Source: Pseudomonas sp. ANT_H12B (lineage in GTDB: Bacteria > Pseudomonadota > Gammaproteobacteria > Pseudomonadales > Pseudomonadaceae). From it: 64,000 nucleotides of DNA. The notes beneath the pieces are model-generated. The model made no database searches. It saw nothing but the letters and a program-made list of their open reading frames with translations, and had not been told where the DNA came from. Below, one piece after another: positions 35,319 to 44,670 of the stretch. The stretch is taken from positions 310,001-374,000 of the forward strand of contig NZ_VOBI01000001.1 of NCBI RefSeq assembly GCF_008369325.1, given 5' to 3'. A program made the position numbers and the translations under genes. Numbering within the stretch: the first letter of the stretch is position 1; every line of letters begins with the position of its first letter.

Positions 35319-36427
35319 AAAAGCTGCTGATTATCCTCCATGACCTGAGCGCAGGCGGGGCTGAAAAAATGATGACGCGCCTCGCCGGTGCACTGGTGGA
35401 CGCGGGCAATGACGTGACATTGCTGATGCTTACCGGCGGCGGCATTAACGCAGCGCACCTCGACCCGCGAGTAAAAAAGGTTGAACTGCAAAGTCCGCGC
35501 AGCTCACGTGCAGTGCCGGCACTCGCGCGATTTCTGCGCGCCAATCGCTTCGACGCGCAACTGGCTGCCCTCACCCACGTTAACGTGGTGGCGATCGCCG
35601 CCGCAACGCTATCAGGGACATTGGCACGACTACACGTCAGCGAGCGCAACGCGTTTTCCTACGACAAGTACGTTAACCCCGACTTTATGGTGCGGGTGGC
35701 CTACCTGGTGGCGCCGCTGTTGTATCGGCTCATTCCCAATCCGGTGATCTGCGTCTCGCAAGGCGTCGCCCAGGACCTGGTCGACACCACCATAGCGCGA
35801 CATCAGGATGTGACCACTGCCGACAATCCGGTCCTCGATAACGACTTCCGAGACAAGCAACCGGGTCTGCCGAGCCACCGCTGGTTGCTGGAAAAATCCA
35901 CCCTGGTGGTAGTCGCCGTGGGTCGTCTTTCACCGCAAAAAGGCTTCGACACTTTGATCACAGCCTTCGCGGCCCTACCGGATTGCAGCGTTCGTTTGAT
36001 CATCTTCGGCGAAGGCGCACTCAGGGGCAGCTTACTTGAGCAGGCACGCATGCTTGGCGTGGAGGATCGCTTCGACCTGCCGGGTTACACCAGTAACCCC
36101 ATGGCCGAAGTGGCTGCGGCCGATTGTTTTGTGCTGTCGTCGCGGTTCGAGGGCAGTCCCAACGCATTGGTCGAAGCCTTGTCTACAGGGACGCCAGTGA
36201 TTTCGACCCGCTGCCCCCATGGCCCGCAAGACATCCTCATGGGTGGCCTCGTCGCGCCGCTGGTGGCCGTCGACGACCCGATCGCACTGGCACAGGCGAT
36301 TGCCCTGCAACTGTCCAGACCGCGAGATTCACACCATCAGGTCCGAATCGATGCCGCCGCCCGTTTCATTAATGCCAGTGCGGTGAAGACCTACCTCGCC
36401 GCGTTGCTCGGGAGCCAATCGCCATGA
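35315..36427 (+). CDS. Glycosyltransferase family 4 enzyme (second of two)
   Basis: A 370-residue GT-B enzyme with the N-terminal MKKLLIILHDLSAGGAEKMM and the C-domain pieces VVVAVGRLSPQKGFDTLITA, RLIIFGEGALRGSLLEQA and FVLSSRFEGSPNALVEALST (EX7E motif). The start at 35315 overlaps the stop of the previous gene (ATGA). It is related to, but clearly distinct from, the preceding GT4 enzyme, so each probably makes a different linkage. Confidence 0.88.
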   Translation: MKKLLIILHDLSAGGAEKMMTRLAGALVDAGNDVTLLMLTGGGINAAHLDPRVKKVELQSPRSSRAVPALARFLRANRFDAQLAALTHVNVVAIAAATLSGTLARLHVSERNAFSYDKYVNPDFMVRVAYLVAPLLYRLIPNPVICVSQGVAQDLVDTTIARHQDVTTADNPVLDNDFRDKQPGLPSHRWLLEKSTLVVVAVGRLSPQKGFDTLITAFAALPDCSVRLIIFGEGALRGSLLEQARMLGVEDRFDLPGYTSNPMAEVAAADCFVLSSRFEGSPNALVEALSTGTPVISTRCPHGPQDILMGGLVAPLVAVDDPIALAQAIALQLSRPRDSHHQVRIDAAARFINASAVKTYLAALLGSQSP

Positions 36428-37737
36428 ACACACTGGAGATCAGATATTCCACGCTACGCGACGCCTTCACCTTGTTCGGCGTGCTGTTCTACATCCAGGT
36501 GATTACGTTTGTCCTCGGTCTGGGTGGCGCATCCAGCTTCGGCGACATCGATAAAGACCTCGAAGGCAGCATCGCCAACCAGGTCTGCGGCCTCATCACA
36601 CTGTTGGTGCCATTATTCTTCTTCATCCGCAACAAGGTGTTCCTCAGCAAAACCTTTTACCGCAGCAACTTCTTTCTGCTGGTCTTCATCCTCTGTGTCA
36701 TCGCATCGATCAACTGGTCCCACGACCCGATGTTGAGTCTCAAGCGGTTTATCGCGATGCTCAGCGTGGTGTTTTTTGCCGGTTTCATTGCCTATAACTA
36801 CCCTCTTGAAAAAATCACCTTCATGCTCGGCTGTGCCATCGGCGTGGCGGCGTTTATCGGGTTGATACTCGCCATCGTCATGCCTGACGTAGCGTTCTTG
36901 TCCGGAGGCATTCGCGACGGCGCATTCAAGGGAATTTTTGCCGAAAAGAACGCCGGCGCCCGGCTCAACGCGATCGCCATCCTGCTGTTGCTACCGATGA
37001 TTCGTCAGCGCAATCGCTGGGCACTCTTCTGTTCGTTTTTCTCGCTGGTCGCCATCTTGCTCGCCAGGTCGGCAACAGGGGTGGTGCTGATTATTTCCGG
37101 CACGTTCAGCTATTGGTACTTCCTCACGTTGATCCGCTTGCGCATCAACCACTCGCAGCTGATGTTCCTGGGCAGCACATTCCTCTATCTGCTGATGTGC
37201 CTGTTTCTATACAGCAACGTTGCGGTACTGCTGGAAATGTCCGGTCGTGACCCGTCACTGACCGACCGTACATTGATCTGGGAGCTACTCGCGCCCTTTA
37301 TCGACGGACAGTTTCTCAAGGGTTACGGCTTCGGCGCCTTTTGGTCCAGCCCTGATGCCGCTGCTTTCATTACCCGCTGGGGCTATATCGGCAACGCTCA
37401 CAGCGGCTACATGGAGACATTGCTCAACGGCGGCGTCATCCAACTGACTGCGCTGGCGCTTTTGCTTGGCGAAGCGCTGCTCAAACAATACCGCGCCGTG
37501 ACGGCGAACCAGGCGGCACAGTTTCGCGCCAGCGCCCTGGTGATCATCGGCTTGTTCGCCGTCACCAATTATGTGGCGTACGTGATTCCCAACTACCGCT
37601 CCGCCGAGTTTTTGGTGTTCTGCACCCTGGCCCTGTCCTTTCGGCGTCACCCCGCAACATACCCCGAATCGTCACCGGCAATCCTGCGTCAGCGTTCGTC
37701 TGGCAAGTCATTACCGCGCAAATCAGCCAAAGCGTAA
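36424..37737 (+). CDS. Wzy-type polysaccharide polymerase / O-antigen ligase-family protein
   Basis: A 437-residue integral membrane protein with about ten to twelve helices and a larger periplasmic loop after the mid-protein helices (ending near YGFGAFWSSPDAAAFITRWG and GNAHSGYMETLLNGG). This NxHNGY/NAHSGY region is the hallmark of the Wzy_C (O-antigen ligase) family. It most likely joins repeat units on the periplasmic side. It overlaps the preceding gene by four bases and is followed by a GT2 gene. Confidence 0.85.
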   Translation: MNTLEIRYSTLRDAFTLFGVLFYIQVITFVLGLGGASSFGDIDKDLEGSIANQVCGLITLLVPLFFFIRNKVFLSKTFYRSNFFLLVFILCVIASINWSHDPMLSLKRFIAMLSVVFFAGFIAYNYPLEKITFMLGCAIGVAAFIGLILAIVMPDVAFLSGGIRDGAFKGIFAEKNAGARLNAIAILLLLPMIRQRNRWALFCSFFSLVAILLARSATGVVLIISGTFSYWYFLTLIRLRINHSQLMFLGSTFLYLLMCLFLYSNVAVLLEMSGRDPSLTDRTLIWELLAPFIDGQFLKGYGFGAFWSSPDAAAFITRWGYIGNAHSGYMETLLNGGVIQLTALALLLGEALLKQYRAVTANQAAQFRASALVIIGLFAVTNYVAYVIPNYRSAEFLVFCTLALSFRRHPATYPESSPAILRQRSSGKSLPRKSAKA

Positions 37738-37752
37738 AAAGGAGAAACACCC

Positions 37753-38706
37753 GTGTCAGACCAAGCCCCCCCTGCACCGCATACGGTGTGCGTCGTGATC
37801 CCGATGTACAACGGCGCCGACAGCATTGAGCAAACACTGGCGTCCCTGGTCGGGCAAACCCGACTGCCCGACCACGTCATCGTCGTCGACGATGGTTCCT
37901 CCGATGACGGGCCACAACGGGTCAACGACTTCGCGGCGCCGTTTCGCCTGACGCTGTTGCACCAGGCCAACGAAGGTCAGGCCAGCGCCCGCAACCACGG
38001 TCTGCGGCATTCGGAAGAGACGTTCGTGGCGTTTCTCGATGCCGATGACCAATTTCGGCCGCAAAAGCTGGAGCTACAACTGGCCCTGTATGACGAACTC
38101 AGTCGTCAGGGCCGGCCGGTGGGCCTGATCGACTGCTACACGCAGGTCAATTACAGCGACGGCAGGCGGCAAATGGACAATCGGCGCAAGAACGGCCGGC
38201 ATTTCTACGATTTCATCCACGCCAACGTCCTCAATGGCGTATCCACCGCGCTGGTCAAGCGCGACGTGATCATGCAATACGGCGGCTTCGATGCCAGCCT
38301 GCGTTACTCCGAAGACCGCTTCATGTGGACCCGGATCGCCGAACACTGGGAGGTCCACACCGTGCCGCAGGTGTTGCTGGAGCGCACGGTCAACGGCGGC
38401 AACATGACCGCGCAACCGAAAAAGTATTACCAGAACAAGATCAGGTTCATCGACGTCTATCTCGCCCGCTATGGCGCGCAACTGAGCAAGCAGCAACGGA
38501 TCGATTTCGTGCTGGCCAACCACACCGATTTTCTCAATGCGTTTTCCCGCAGAGCCGAGTATGCCGAAGTGATCGGCGTGTACCGGCGAATGCTGGACTA
38601 TTCCTGGCAAGCGCTGATCTTCGCCAACGGCAAACCGACTTTGCGCTACCTCTATGCCTGCGCCCGATCCTTGCGCAAGGCAACGGCGTCAACCACCGCT
38701 CATTGA
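37753..38706 (+). CDS. Glycosyltransferase family 2 enzyme
   Basis: A 317-residue GT-A enzyme starting with GTG behind AAGGAG. The nucleotide-sugar fold is clear: VVIPMYNGADSIEQTLASLV, VIVVDDGSSDDGPQRV, NEGQASARNHGLRHSEETFV and the metal-binding DADD in FLDADDQF. The catalytic-region YSEDRFMWTRIAE (ED motif) is also visible. The C-terminal third is variable and probably binds the acceptor. It adds one sugar to the lipid-linked unit; specificity unknown. Confidence 0.88.
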   Translation: MSDQAPPAPHTVCVVIPMYNGADSIEQTLASLVGQTRLPDHVIVVDDGSSDDGPQRVNDFAAPFRLTLLHQANEGQASARNHGLRHSEETFVAFLDADDQFRPQKLELQLALYDELSRQGRPVGLIDCYTQVNYSDGRRQMDNRRKNGRHFYDFIHANVLNGVSTALVKRDVIMQYGGFDASLRYSEDRFMWTRIAEHWEVHTVPQVLLERTVNGGNMTAQPKKYYQNKIRFIDVYLARYGAQLSKQQRIDFVLANHTDFLNAFSRRAEYAEVIGVYRRMLDYSWQALIFANGKPTLRYLYACARSLRKATASTTAH

Positions 38707-38719
38707 ACCGGTATCCGCC

Positions 38720-40138
38720 ATGGCCAATCACCGTCTGGCTACATTGATCTGGATCTTCACCGAGAAATTCGGCCTGATCTTCCTGTCGATGATTACCTTT
38801 GTCGCGTATGCCAGGCTGCTGTCGCCCGCAGAGCTGGGTGTGGGCATGGTCATCATTGCCATCGTCGAGTTGATCGGGCTGGTTTATTCATCGGTACTGG
38901 AAGACCCGTTGGTACGACTCGAACGGTTGGAGGAAAAACACATCAGCACGGCCTTCTGGGCGGCGGTACTCGTCAGCCTGGTGTCCATTGTCGTCATCTC
39001 GTGCGCGGTGATGCTGTACACGCCCGACCCGGTGTTGCAATGGATGACGGCGGTGGCCTCGGTGAAAATTCTGTTCACCATGATGGCGCGGGTCTATGTG
39101 GCGCAAATGCGCCGTAGCGGCGACTTCAGGACGCTGGCGTCGCGCACGCTGCTGGGCAAGGTATGTGGTGGCGTCGGCGGCGTCGCTGTCGCGCTTTGGG
39201 GACTGGGGGCCTGGGCGGTCATCGCCCAGGCACTGATCATGGAGTTCGTCTCCATCATCGTATTGATGCGCGCCGACCCGCGGCGCATTGCCTTTTATAT
39301 CGACGGCCCGTTCCTGCGCGAACTGTTGAAGGCCGGCGCACCGGTGGCCGTCAACGCGCTGAGTTCGCAAACGCTGCAGCGTGGGGTCAACGTGGTCTTG
39401 GGCATGACGGCCGGCACCAACGCGGTTGGCATGTTCAACATGGCGATGCGCATCATCGATCTGCCGCGTACGGCGATCTATCACGGTCTGATCAGCTATG
39501 CGCTGCCGGTGTTTGCCCGGCGCAGCGCCGATCCATCACGGTTGCGCGCGATCATCAGCGATTCGACCGCCGTCAGCGGCTTCCTGCTGACGCCCCTGTT
39601 CATTGGCATCGCACTCACGGCGCACGACCTGATCCTGTTGATTTTCGGCGCTAAATGGACCGAGGCCATTCCTCTGCTGCAAGTGCTTGCGTGCACGGCA
39701 GCCATCGGCAATACCGCCATGTACGCCACGACCGCACTGGTCGCGGTCAATCGCAGCCACCTGACCATCAAGGCCGAAGTCGCAACTACGGTAATGGCAC
39801 TGGCGTTGGTCTACAGCTTCGGCAGCCTCTATGGCGGCATGGCCGCCGCCCTAGCCCTGCTCGCGCGGATGGTGATCATCACGCCACTGCAAATGCGCGG
39901 GTTGAACAGCGCAATCGCCTATGGCTGGCGGCTGTTCTTCGCCACCAACTATCGCAGCGTGATTGCCTCGCTCGTCATGGCCGCCGTCGTCCTGATGGTG
40001 TCGTCCAGATCAGGTTTTCAAGGCTACCTGCACATGATCTGCAACATCGTGGTTGGCGCGCTGAGCTATGCCGTGGCGTACAGCGTCATGCACCCGCGCT
40101 GGCCGCAAGAATTCAAATCGGTTTTCACCGCTCGCTGA
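38720..40138 (+). CDS. Wzx-type oligosaccharide flippase
   Basis: A 472-residue membrane protein of the MOP superfamily with about twelve to fourteen helices. The opening helix block LATLIWIFTEKFGLIFLSMI and the repeated pattern of short loops, including VGMFNMAMRIIDLPRTAIYH and LLIFGAKWTEAIPLLQVLA, are typical of Wzx and related polysaccharide exporters. It moves lipid-linked repeat units to the periplasmic face. The ATG at 38720 was chosen as it begins a short polar lead into helix one; earlier in-frame starts lack a ribosome site. Confidence 0.88.
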   Translation: MANHRLATLIWIFTEKFGLIFLSMITFVAYARLLSPAELGVGMVIIAIVELIGLVYSSVLEDPLVRLERLEEKHISTAFWAAVLVSLVSIVVISCAVMLYTPDPVLQWMTAVASVKILFTMMARVYVAQMRRSGDFRTLASRTLLGKVCGGVGGVAVALWGLGAWAVIAQALIMEFVSIIVLMRADPRRIAFYIDGPFLRELLKAGAPVAVNALSSQTLQRGVNVVLGMTAGTNAVGMFNMAMRIIDLPRTAIYHGLISYALPVFARRSADPSRLRAIISDSTAVSGFLLTPLFIGIALTAHDLILLIFGAKWTEAIPLLQVLACTAAIGNTAMYATTALVAVNRSHLTIKAEVATTVMALALVYSFGSLYGGMAAALALLARMVIITPLQMRGLNSAIAYGWRLFFATNYRSVIASLVMAAVVLMVSSRSGFQGYLHMICNIVVGALSYAVAYSVMHPRWPQEFKSVFTAR

Positions 40139-40166
40139 ATTCAGTCCCGAGACAGGAACACTCACC

Positions 40167-41222
40167 ATGCGCAAAACTACGCTAATCACTGGCGGGGCCG
40201 GCTACATCGGCTCCCATACCGCCCTGGCGTTAATCAACGCCGGACACAATGTGTTGGTGCTCGACAACTTATGTAACAGCTGTCGAGAGTCGATCGTTCG
40301 CCTTGAGCATCTGACCCATACCCGGGTCGATTTCATCAACGGCGATATTCGCGACTCGATCTTGCTCGACGATATTTTCAGTCGCTATGACATCGATGCC
40401 GTGGTGCATTTTGCAAGCCTGAAATCCGTTGAGGAAAGCCTGCGAAGACCGTTGGATTACTACGCCAACAACTTCGCCGGTACGCTGAGCCTCTGCGGGG
40501 CGATGGCCCGAAACGAGGTGTTCAACCTGGTGTTCAGCTCGTCGGCCACGGTATATGGCGATCCCACGCGAATACCGATTGCCGAAGACCTTGGCACTGG
40601 CAAACCCGTCAATCCCTACGGCCGAACCAAGCTGATGATCGAAGAGCTGCTGACCGACCTGTGCCACTCCGATCCACGCTGGAACATCGCCTTGTTACGC
40701 TACTTCAACCCGATTGGCGCTCACGAAAGCGGCATGATTGGCGAGGATCCCAGGGGCCGACCTAACAACCTGTTGCCGTGCCTGACGCAGGTCGCGATTG
40801 GACGGATGCCCGAACTCATGGTGTACGGCTGCGACTACCCCACCGTCGACGGGACGTGCGTTCGCGACTACATCCATGTGGTCGACCTTGCCAATGGCCA
40901 TCTGAAAGCGTTGCAGGTATTGCAAAACCTCGGCGGCATCCATTGCTGGAATCTGGGCACCGGCATTGGCTACAGCGTGCTACAGATCATCCACAGTTTC
41001 GAAGACGTTACGGGCATTTCCATTCCTTACCGCTTCGCCCCACGCCGCCCCGGAGATATCGCCCAATGTTGGGCCGACCCGAGCAGGGCTGGACGGGATC
41101 TGGGCTGGAGCGCACAACGCGATCTGGATCAGATGATGGCGGATTCCTGGCGTTGGCAGTCGTGCAATCCGCAGGGGTATCAGTCCTCTTTCGACGTACC
41201 GGCATTGACCGCAGTGAAGTAA
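40167..41222 (+). CDS. galE: UDP-glucose 4-epimerase
   Basis: A 351-residue GalE. The NAD motif is TGGAGYIGSHTAL near residues 8-20. The catalytic Ser lies in FSSSATVYGD and the YxxxK motif in NPYGRTKLMIEE. The family blocks FNPIGAHESGMIGEDPRG and NLLPCLTQVAIGR are well kept. It interconverts UDP-glucose and UDP-galactose and so supplies UDP-galactose to the cluster. CAGGA precedes the ATG at 40167. Confidence 0.93.
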   Translation: MRKTTLITGGAGYIGSHTALALINAGHNVLVLDNLCNSCRESIVRLEHLTHTRVDFINGDIRDSILLDDIFSRYDIDAVVHFASLKSVEESLRRPLDYYANNFAGTLSLCGAMARNEVFNLVFSSSATVYGDPTRIPIAEDLGTGKPVNPYGRTKLMIEELLTDLCHSDPRWNIALLRYFNPIGAHESGMIGEDPRGRPNNLLPCLTQVAIGRMPELMVYGCDYPTVDGTCVRDYIHVVDLANGHLKALQVLQNLGGIHCWNLGTGIGYSVLQIIHSFEDVTGISIPYRFAPRRPGDIAQCWADPSRAGRDLGWSAQRDLDQMMADSWRWQSCNPQGYQSSFDVPALTAVK

Positions 41223-41259
41223 CGGTTGCAAACAATCGCTCCAACGGAAAGGAAAGCAC

Positions 41260-42738
41260 ATGCTCAGAGAATGTCTGCTGGCACTGCTGTTGTCGGTTTC
41301 GCTGGTTTGCAGCGCCGCGCCAGCGCCTTCCCGTCCGCCAGCCGCCGGGCTGGTGCTGTGGCTGGACGCGGCCGACGCGTCGACCCTGACTATCGATACG
41401 CAGGGCCGCCTCCAGCGCTGGAACGACAAGTCCGGCAAAACCAACCACGCCACGGTGGACGATGCCATTGCGTCCTCGCCTCCGCAGCACCTGGCCAACG
41501 CAATGCACGGCAATGCGGTGGTGCGCTTCAATGGCGTTTCGGCGTTTCTGGGCAAAACAATCCGCGCCGGCAAAGGTTCGGTGACCCTTCTGATCGTCTC
41601 CCGTCGGTTGCCCGAGCAGAGCCCGGCAGACCCTTGGCAGCGGCTGTTCAGCTCGCGCCCACAAAGCGTCGACAACGACAACGTGCTGCCGAACTTCGCC
41701 ATCAGCCTGCGACAGGCAGACGCCTACGCACCAACCCTTTCCGTCCTCGAACTTCACGACGTGCCGATTGGCCCCTACGCGGTCGGGCGCAACGTGGTCG
41801 GCAATTCCGACAATTTCAAAGGCGATATCGCGGAAGTGCTGGTGTACGACCGCCCGTTTGCCTCCCTTGCGCAACAACAAGAGGCGTATCAATACCTGGC
41901 GAACAAGTGGTCGATTGCCGTTCCCCGGGAGGCCGATACCTGGACCCGGGTCGGACCGCTGGGCACTTTGCCGACACTCGACGACGCTGGCTTGCCCCTG
42001 TCCGATCAGGCCAATGCCGGCAACTGGATATTCGACAGCAAACTGTCTGATGACTTCAATGGCGACGTTCTCGATTCCGTGCGCTGGCACGTCAACAATG
42101 CCCAGGGGAATGAATCCTTGGGTCGCAAACCGGCGCTGTTCAGGCCGGCCAATGCGTTCCTGGCCAACGGCAACCTGAATATCGTCTTTCGCAAGGAAAC
42201 CTTGCCACAGAAGTACGTACAACTGGGTTTCAAGGACTATTCCTCCGCCATGGTGCGCACGATCGAGCGCGGTTTTTACGGTTACTACGAGGCACGCGCC
42301 AAACCCATGAACTCGGCGGGTTCCAGCGCGTTCTGGCTCGCGTGGACAGGCATGGTCGACAATGCCACCGAAATCGACATCTTCGAAATCGGCGGCAAGA
42401 CCAAAGACGCGGCCCTCGACCGTTCGTACAACATGAATGCCCACCTGTGGGCCACGCCGCAAAGCACCGAGCATATCGCCAATGGCAGCACCTGGATCAG
42501 CCCTTGGCGCCTGGCAAGCGCCTTTCATGTCTACGGCTTCGACTGGCAGCCCGACACCCTGCGTTGGTACGTCGATGGTGTGTTGGTCAGGGAATCGAAG
42601 AACAACCACTTCTTCTTCCCCATGCAGATCGTCTTTGATAGTGAGGCCATGTGGAAATGGTTCGGCGTGGTCGACGATGCTGACCTGCCCTCCACCTTCG
42701 AAGTTGACTACGTGAAGATGTGGCAACGCAGTCAATAG
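41260..42738 (+). CDS. Exported GH16-family glycanase with an N-terminal lectin-like domain
   Basis: A 492-residue protein with signal peptide (cleavage after VCSA). Residues about 30-220 form a LamG-like jelly-roll beginning AAGLVLWLDAADASTLT and ending FKGDIAEVLVYDRPF. Residues about 255-490 are a GH16 domain. Its active site EIDIFE places the nucleophile at Glu371, Asp373 and acid/base Glu376. GH16 enzymes cut beta-1,3, beta-1,4 or galactan-type polymers. In an exopolysaccharide operon it probably trims, releases or degrades the polymer. The exact linkage cannot be predicted. Confidence 0.88.
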   Translation: MLRECLLALLLSVSLVCSAAPAPSRPPAAGLVLWLDAADASTLTIDTQGRLQRWNDKSGKTNHATVDDAIASSPPQHLANAMHGNAVVRFNGVSAFLGKTIRAGKGSVTLLIVSRRLPEQSPADPWQRLFSSRPQSVDNDNVLPNFAISLRQADAYAPTLSVLELHDVPIGPYAVGRNVVGNSDNFKGDIAEVLVYDRPFASLAQQQEAYQYLANKWSIAVPREADTWTRVGPLGTLPTLDDAGLPLSDQANAGNWIFDSKLSDDFNGDVLDSVRWHVNNAQGNESLGRKPALFRPANAFLANGNLNIVFRKETLPQKYVQLGFKDYSSAMVRTIERGFYGYYEARAKPMNSAGSSAFWLAWTGMVDNATEIDIFEIGGKTKDAALDRSYNMNAHLWATPQSTEHIANGSTWISPWRLASAFHVYGFDWQPDTLRWYVDGVLVRESKNNHFFFPMQIVFDSEAMWKWFGVVDDADLPSTFEVDYVKMWQRSQ

Positions 42739-42837
42739 CACAAAATTCCTGCCTCATCAGCGCGCCCGATGATTCCCACGCGCGGCGTCTCAACCGGCTC
42801 GCGGGCGGCGGTCAAAAAACAAGAGTGGATGATAACG

Positions 42838-43068
42838 ATGAATTGTCTGATCTGTGTCGGCGTGGCGGAACGCACTCAGTGTCGCGGCCCGTGGGAGGAA
42901 AGGGATTGCCCGGATTGTGGGCGTTATCGGGTGTGCGATGAGCCCCGTTTGACCTTGATGGATCAGGACCAGATCTTCGATATAAACACCAGAAACTGGC
43001 TCGATAGCCGACGCAATGAAGGCATTACACCTTCAATTGAAGTCCATGAGGCGCTACTGCTGCTATAG
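42838..43068 (+). CDS. Small zinc-ribbon-like protein
   Basis: A 76-residue protein whose N-terminal half has two CxxC-like pairs (MNCLICVGVAERTQC, then WEERDCPDCGRYRVC) suited to a zinc knuckle. The start at 42838 follows GAGTGGAT and gives the shortest form with all cysteines; an ATG nine bases upstream is also possible. Position between the GH16 glycanase and the acyltransferase suggests it is carried with the operon, but it may be an unrelated small gene. Function unknown. Confidence 0.6.
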   Translation: MNCLICVGVAERTQCRGPWEERDCPDCGRYRVCDEPRLTLMDQDQIFDINTRNWLDSRRNEGITPSIEVHEALLLL

Positions 43069-43145
43069 CGTTCGCCCTGAGTCAAATTTCAATCGGCAGG
43101 GTGGTCAGTTTTCAATTAGCGCCAACACGTTTGGAGCGCATAACC

Positions 43146-44192
43146 ATGATCAAACGCCGGCTGAAAGAATTAGATTTACTGCGCTTCCTTGCTGCTTTCG
43201 CAGTAGTGATTTTTCACTATGCTTTTCGCGGGTATGCAAAGGGCGACATGTCTACAATGCCCTACCCGCTACTGGCCGAGCCTGCTAAATACGGTTATTT
43301 AGGCGTCGAACTGTTTTTTATGATCAGCGGATTCGTCATTCTGATGACCGCTTCGAGCAATGATCTCAAAGTATTTTTTATATCCCGCGTCGTTCGCCTC
43401 TGCCCTGCTTTCTGGGTGTGCTGCACCATCACTTTTATCATCACTCTTGCCATCGGACAGCCAAGGTATACGGCTGATTTTTATCAATACATTATTAACA
43501 TGACATTCTTTGGCGACTTGCTAGGGGTCCCGCCGATAGACGGCGTTTACTGGTCTCTATTTGTAGAAATAAAATTCTACCTAATGATATCCATTCTGTT
43601 GGGGTTCAAGAAAATAGAAAAAATAGAGACATACCTCGTGCTCTGGCTACTGATTGCTGCCACAGCAGAAGTATTCACTTTTGAAAAGATGCGCTCGATA
43701 TTAGTTACCGATTACGCTGCCTATTTCATAGCGGGTGCAACGTACTACATCATCTGGGCCAAGGGCATCACAACAACACGAGTTCTCCTGTTGGCGGGTG
43801 CATTGGCATTGGCCAACTTCACCGCAATTGTATGGGCCGAATTGCTCGAAACCAAATATTCAACCGACTACAATCCGCTGATCGTGTGCAGCATAATCCT
43901 CCTGTTCTTCATAACGTTTTTTCTGATCGCAACGAACAAAACGGCAGCCATAGGGGCATTGAACTGGACTACATTAGGAGCGCTTACCTACCCACTTTAC
44001 CTATTACATCAAATGATCGGTTTCATGATCTTTAACATTGCTTATCCGGCTGTGAACCCGCACATACTGCTATGGGGCACCATCGCATTGATGATAGGTG
44101 CGTCTTATATCATTCACAAAAAAATTGAAGTCCCCATTGCCAGATCGATTAAAAAACTCCTTTCATTATCCTTCAGCCGTGTCAGAAGCTGA
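43146..44192 (+). CDS. Acyltransferase family 3 membrane protein
   Basis: A 348-residue integral membrane protein of about ten helices. The family hallmark is RRLKELDLLRFLAAFAVVIF with HYAF next, the catalytic His being at about residue 24, and RVVRLCPAFWVC, WSLFVEIKFYLMI (the second motif) and LTYPLYLLHQMIGF further on. Such enzymes O-acetylate or otherwise acylate polysaccharides on the periplasmic side. Base composition is distinctly AT-richer than the rest of the cluster, with codons such as ATA and TTA common, suggesting separate acquisition. TTGGAG precedes the ATG. Confidence 0.88.
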   Translation: MIKRRLKELDLLRFLAAFAVVIFHYAFRGYAKGDMSTMPYPLLAEPAKYGYLGVELFFMISGFVILMTASSNDLKVFFISRVVRLCPAFWVCCTITFIITLAIGQPRYTADFYQYIINMTFFGDLLGVPPIDGVYWSLFVEIKFYLMISILLGFKKIEKIETYLVLWLLIAATAEVFTFEKMRSILVTDYAAYFIAGATYYIIWAKGITTTRVLLLAGALALANFTAIVWAELLETKYSTDYNPLIVCSIILLFFITFFLIATNKTAAIGALNWTTLGALTYPLYLLHQMIGFMIFNIAYPAVNPHILLWGTIALMIGASYIIHKKIEVPIARSIKKLLSLSFSRVRS

Positions 44193-44451
44193 TTAGCCCT
44201 GACAGAGCGCCTCGTTCAGGACAGCGCTCAATGGCTTCGCCAACAGTTCATCCGTGCCGCCCACTCGCTCAGATCGGTGCTCAGCACGGAAAAACTCATC
44301 GATAACTAAACGAAGTAATGATTCAAAGCGTTATAACTCGATGTAACAGCACTGCATGATAAATCACCGTCGGTCGTTAAAAAGCCGATATCGGGAATCT
44401 GACGAAACTTCGTGATCTAGGCTGATGGCAAGTTCGGCAGGAGATTGATCA

Positions 44452-44619
44452 ATGCCACTGGCTGAAGAACGCAAACCCGAGCGTCGCAAGGAAACCCGGC
44501 TGTTCCTCTTTCTTGTCATCTGCCTCTTTCCGTTGCTGTCGGTGGCGATCGTCGGCAGCTACGGCTTTATCGTCTGGTTTTTCCAGATGCTGTATGGCCC
44601 ACCGGGACCACCCAACTAG
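44452..44619 (+). CDS. napE: Periplasmic nitrate reductase accessory protein NapE
   Basis: A 55-residue single-span membrane protein. Its charged N-terminus (MPLAEERKPERRKETRLFLF) and one long helix ending YGFIVWFFQMLYGPPG match NapE. GGAG precedes the ATG. Its role is not settled; it is the usual first gene of Pseudomonas nap operons. A 14-bp direct duplication covers its stop codon (GGACCACCCAACTA at 44605-44618 and 44619-44632). No obvious Anr or NarL site was found in the 260 bp upstream. Confidence 0.85.
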   Translation: MPLAEERKPERRKETRLFLFLVICLFPLLSVAIVGSYGFIVWFFQMLYGPPGPPN

Positions 44620-44670
44620 GACCACCCAACTAATAGTCTCTTTTATATCGAGGCCTATTGGAGCCTGCGC

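Noticed and set aside
41008..42741. Reverse-strand frame of 577 codons opposite the GH16 gene.
   Set aside because: A mirror frame; the forward gene has a signal peptide and an intact GH16 active site.
44440..44460. ATTGATCAAT before napE considered as an Anr/FNR site.
   Set aside because: It lacks the four-base spacer of TTGAT-N4-ATCAA and overlaps the start codon.
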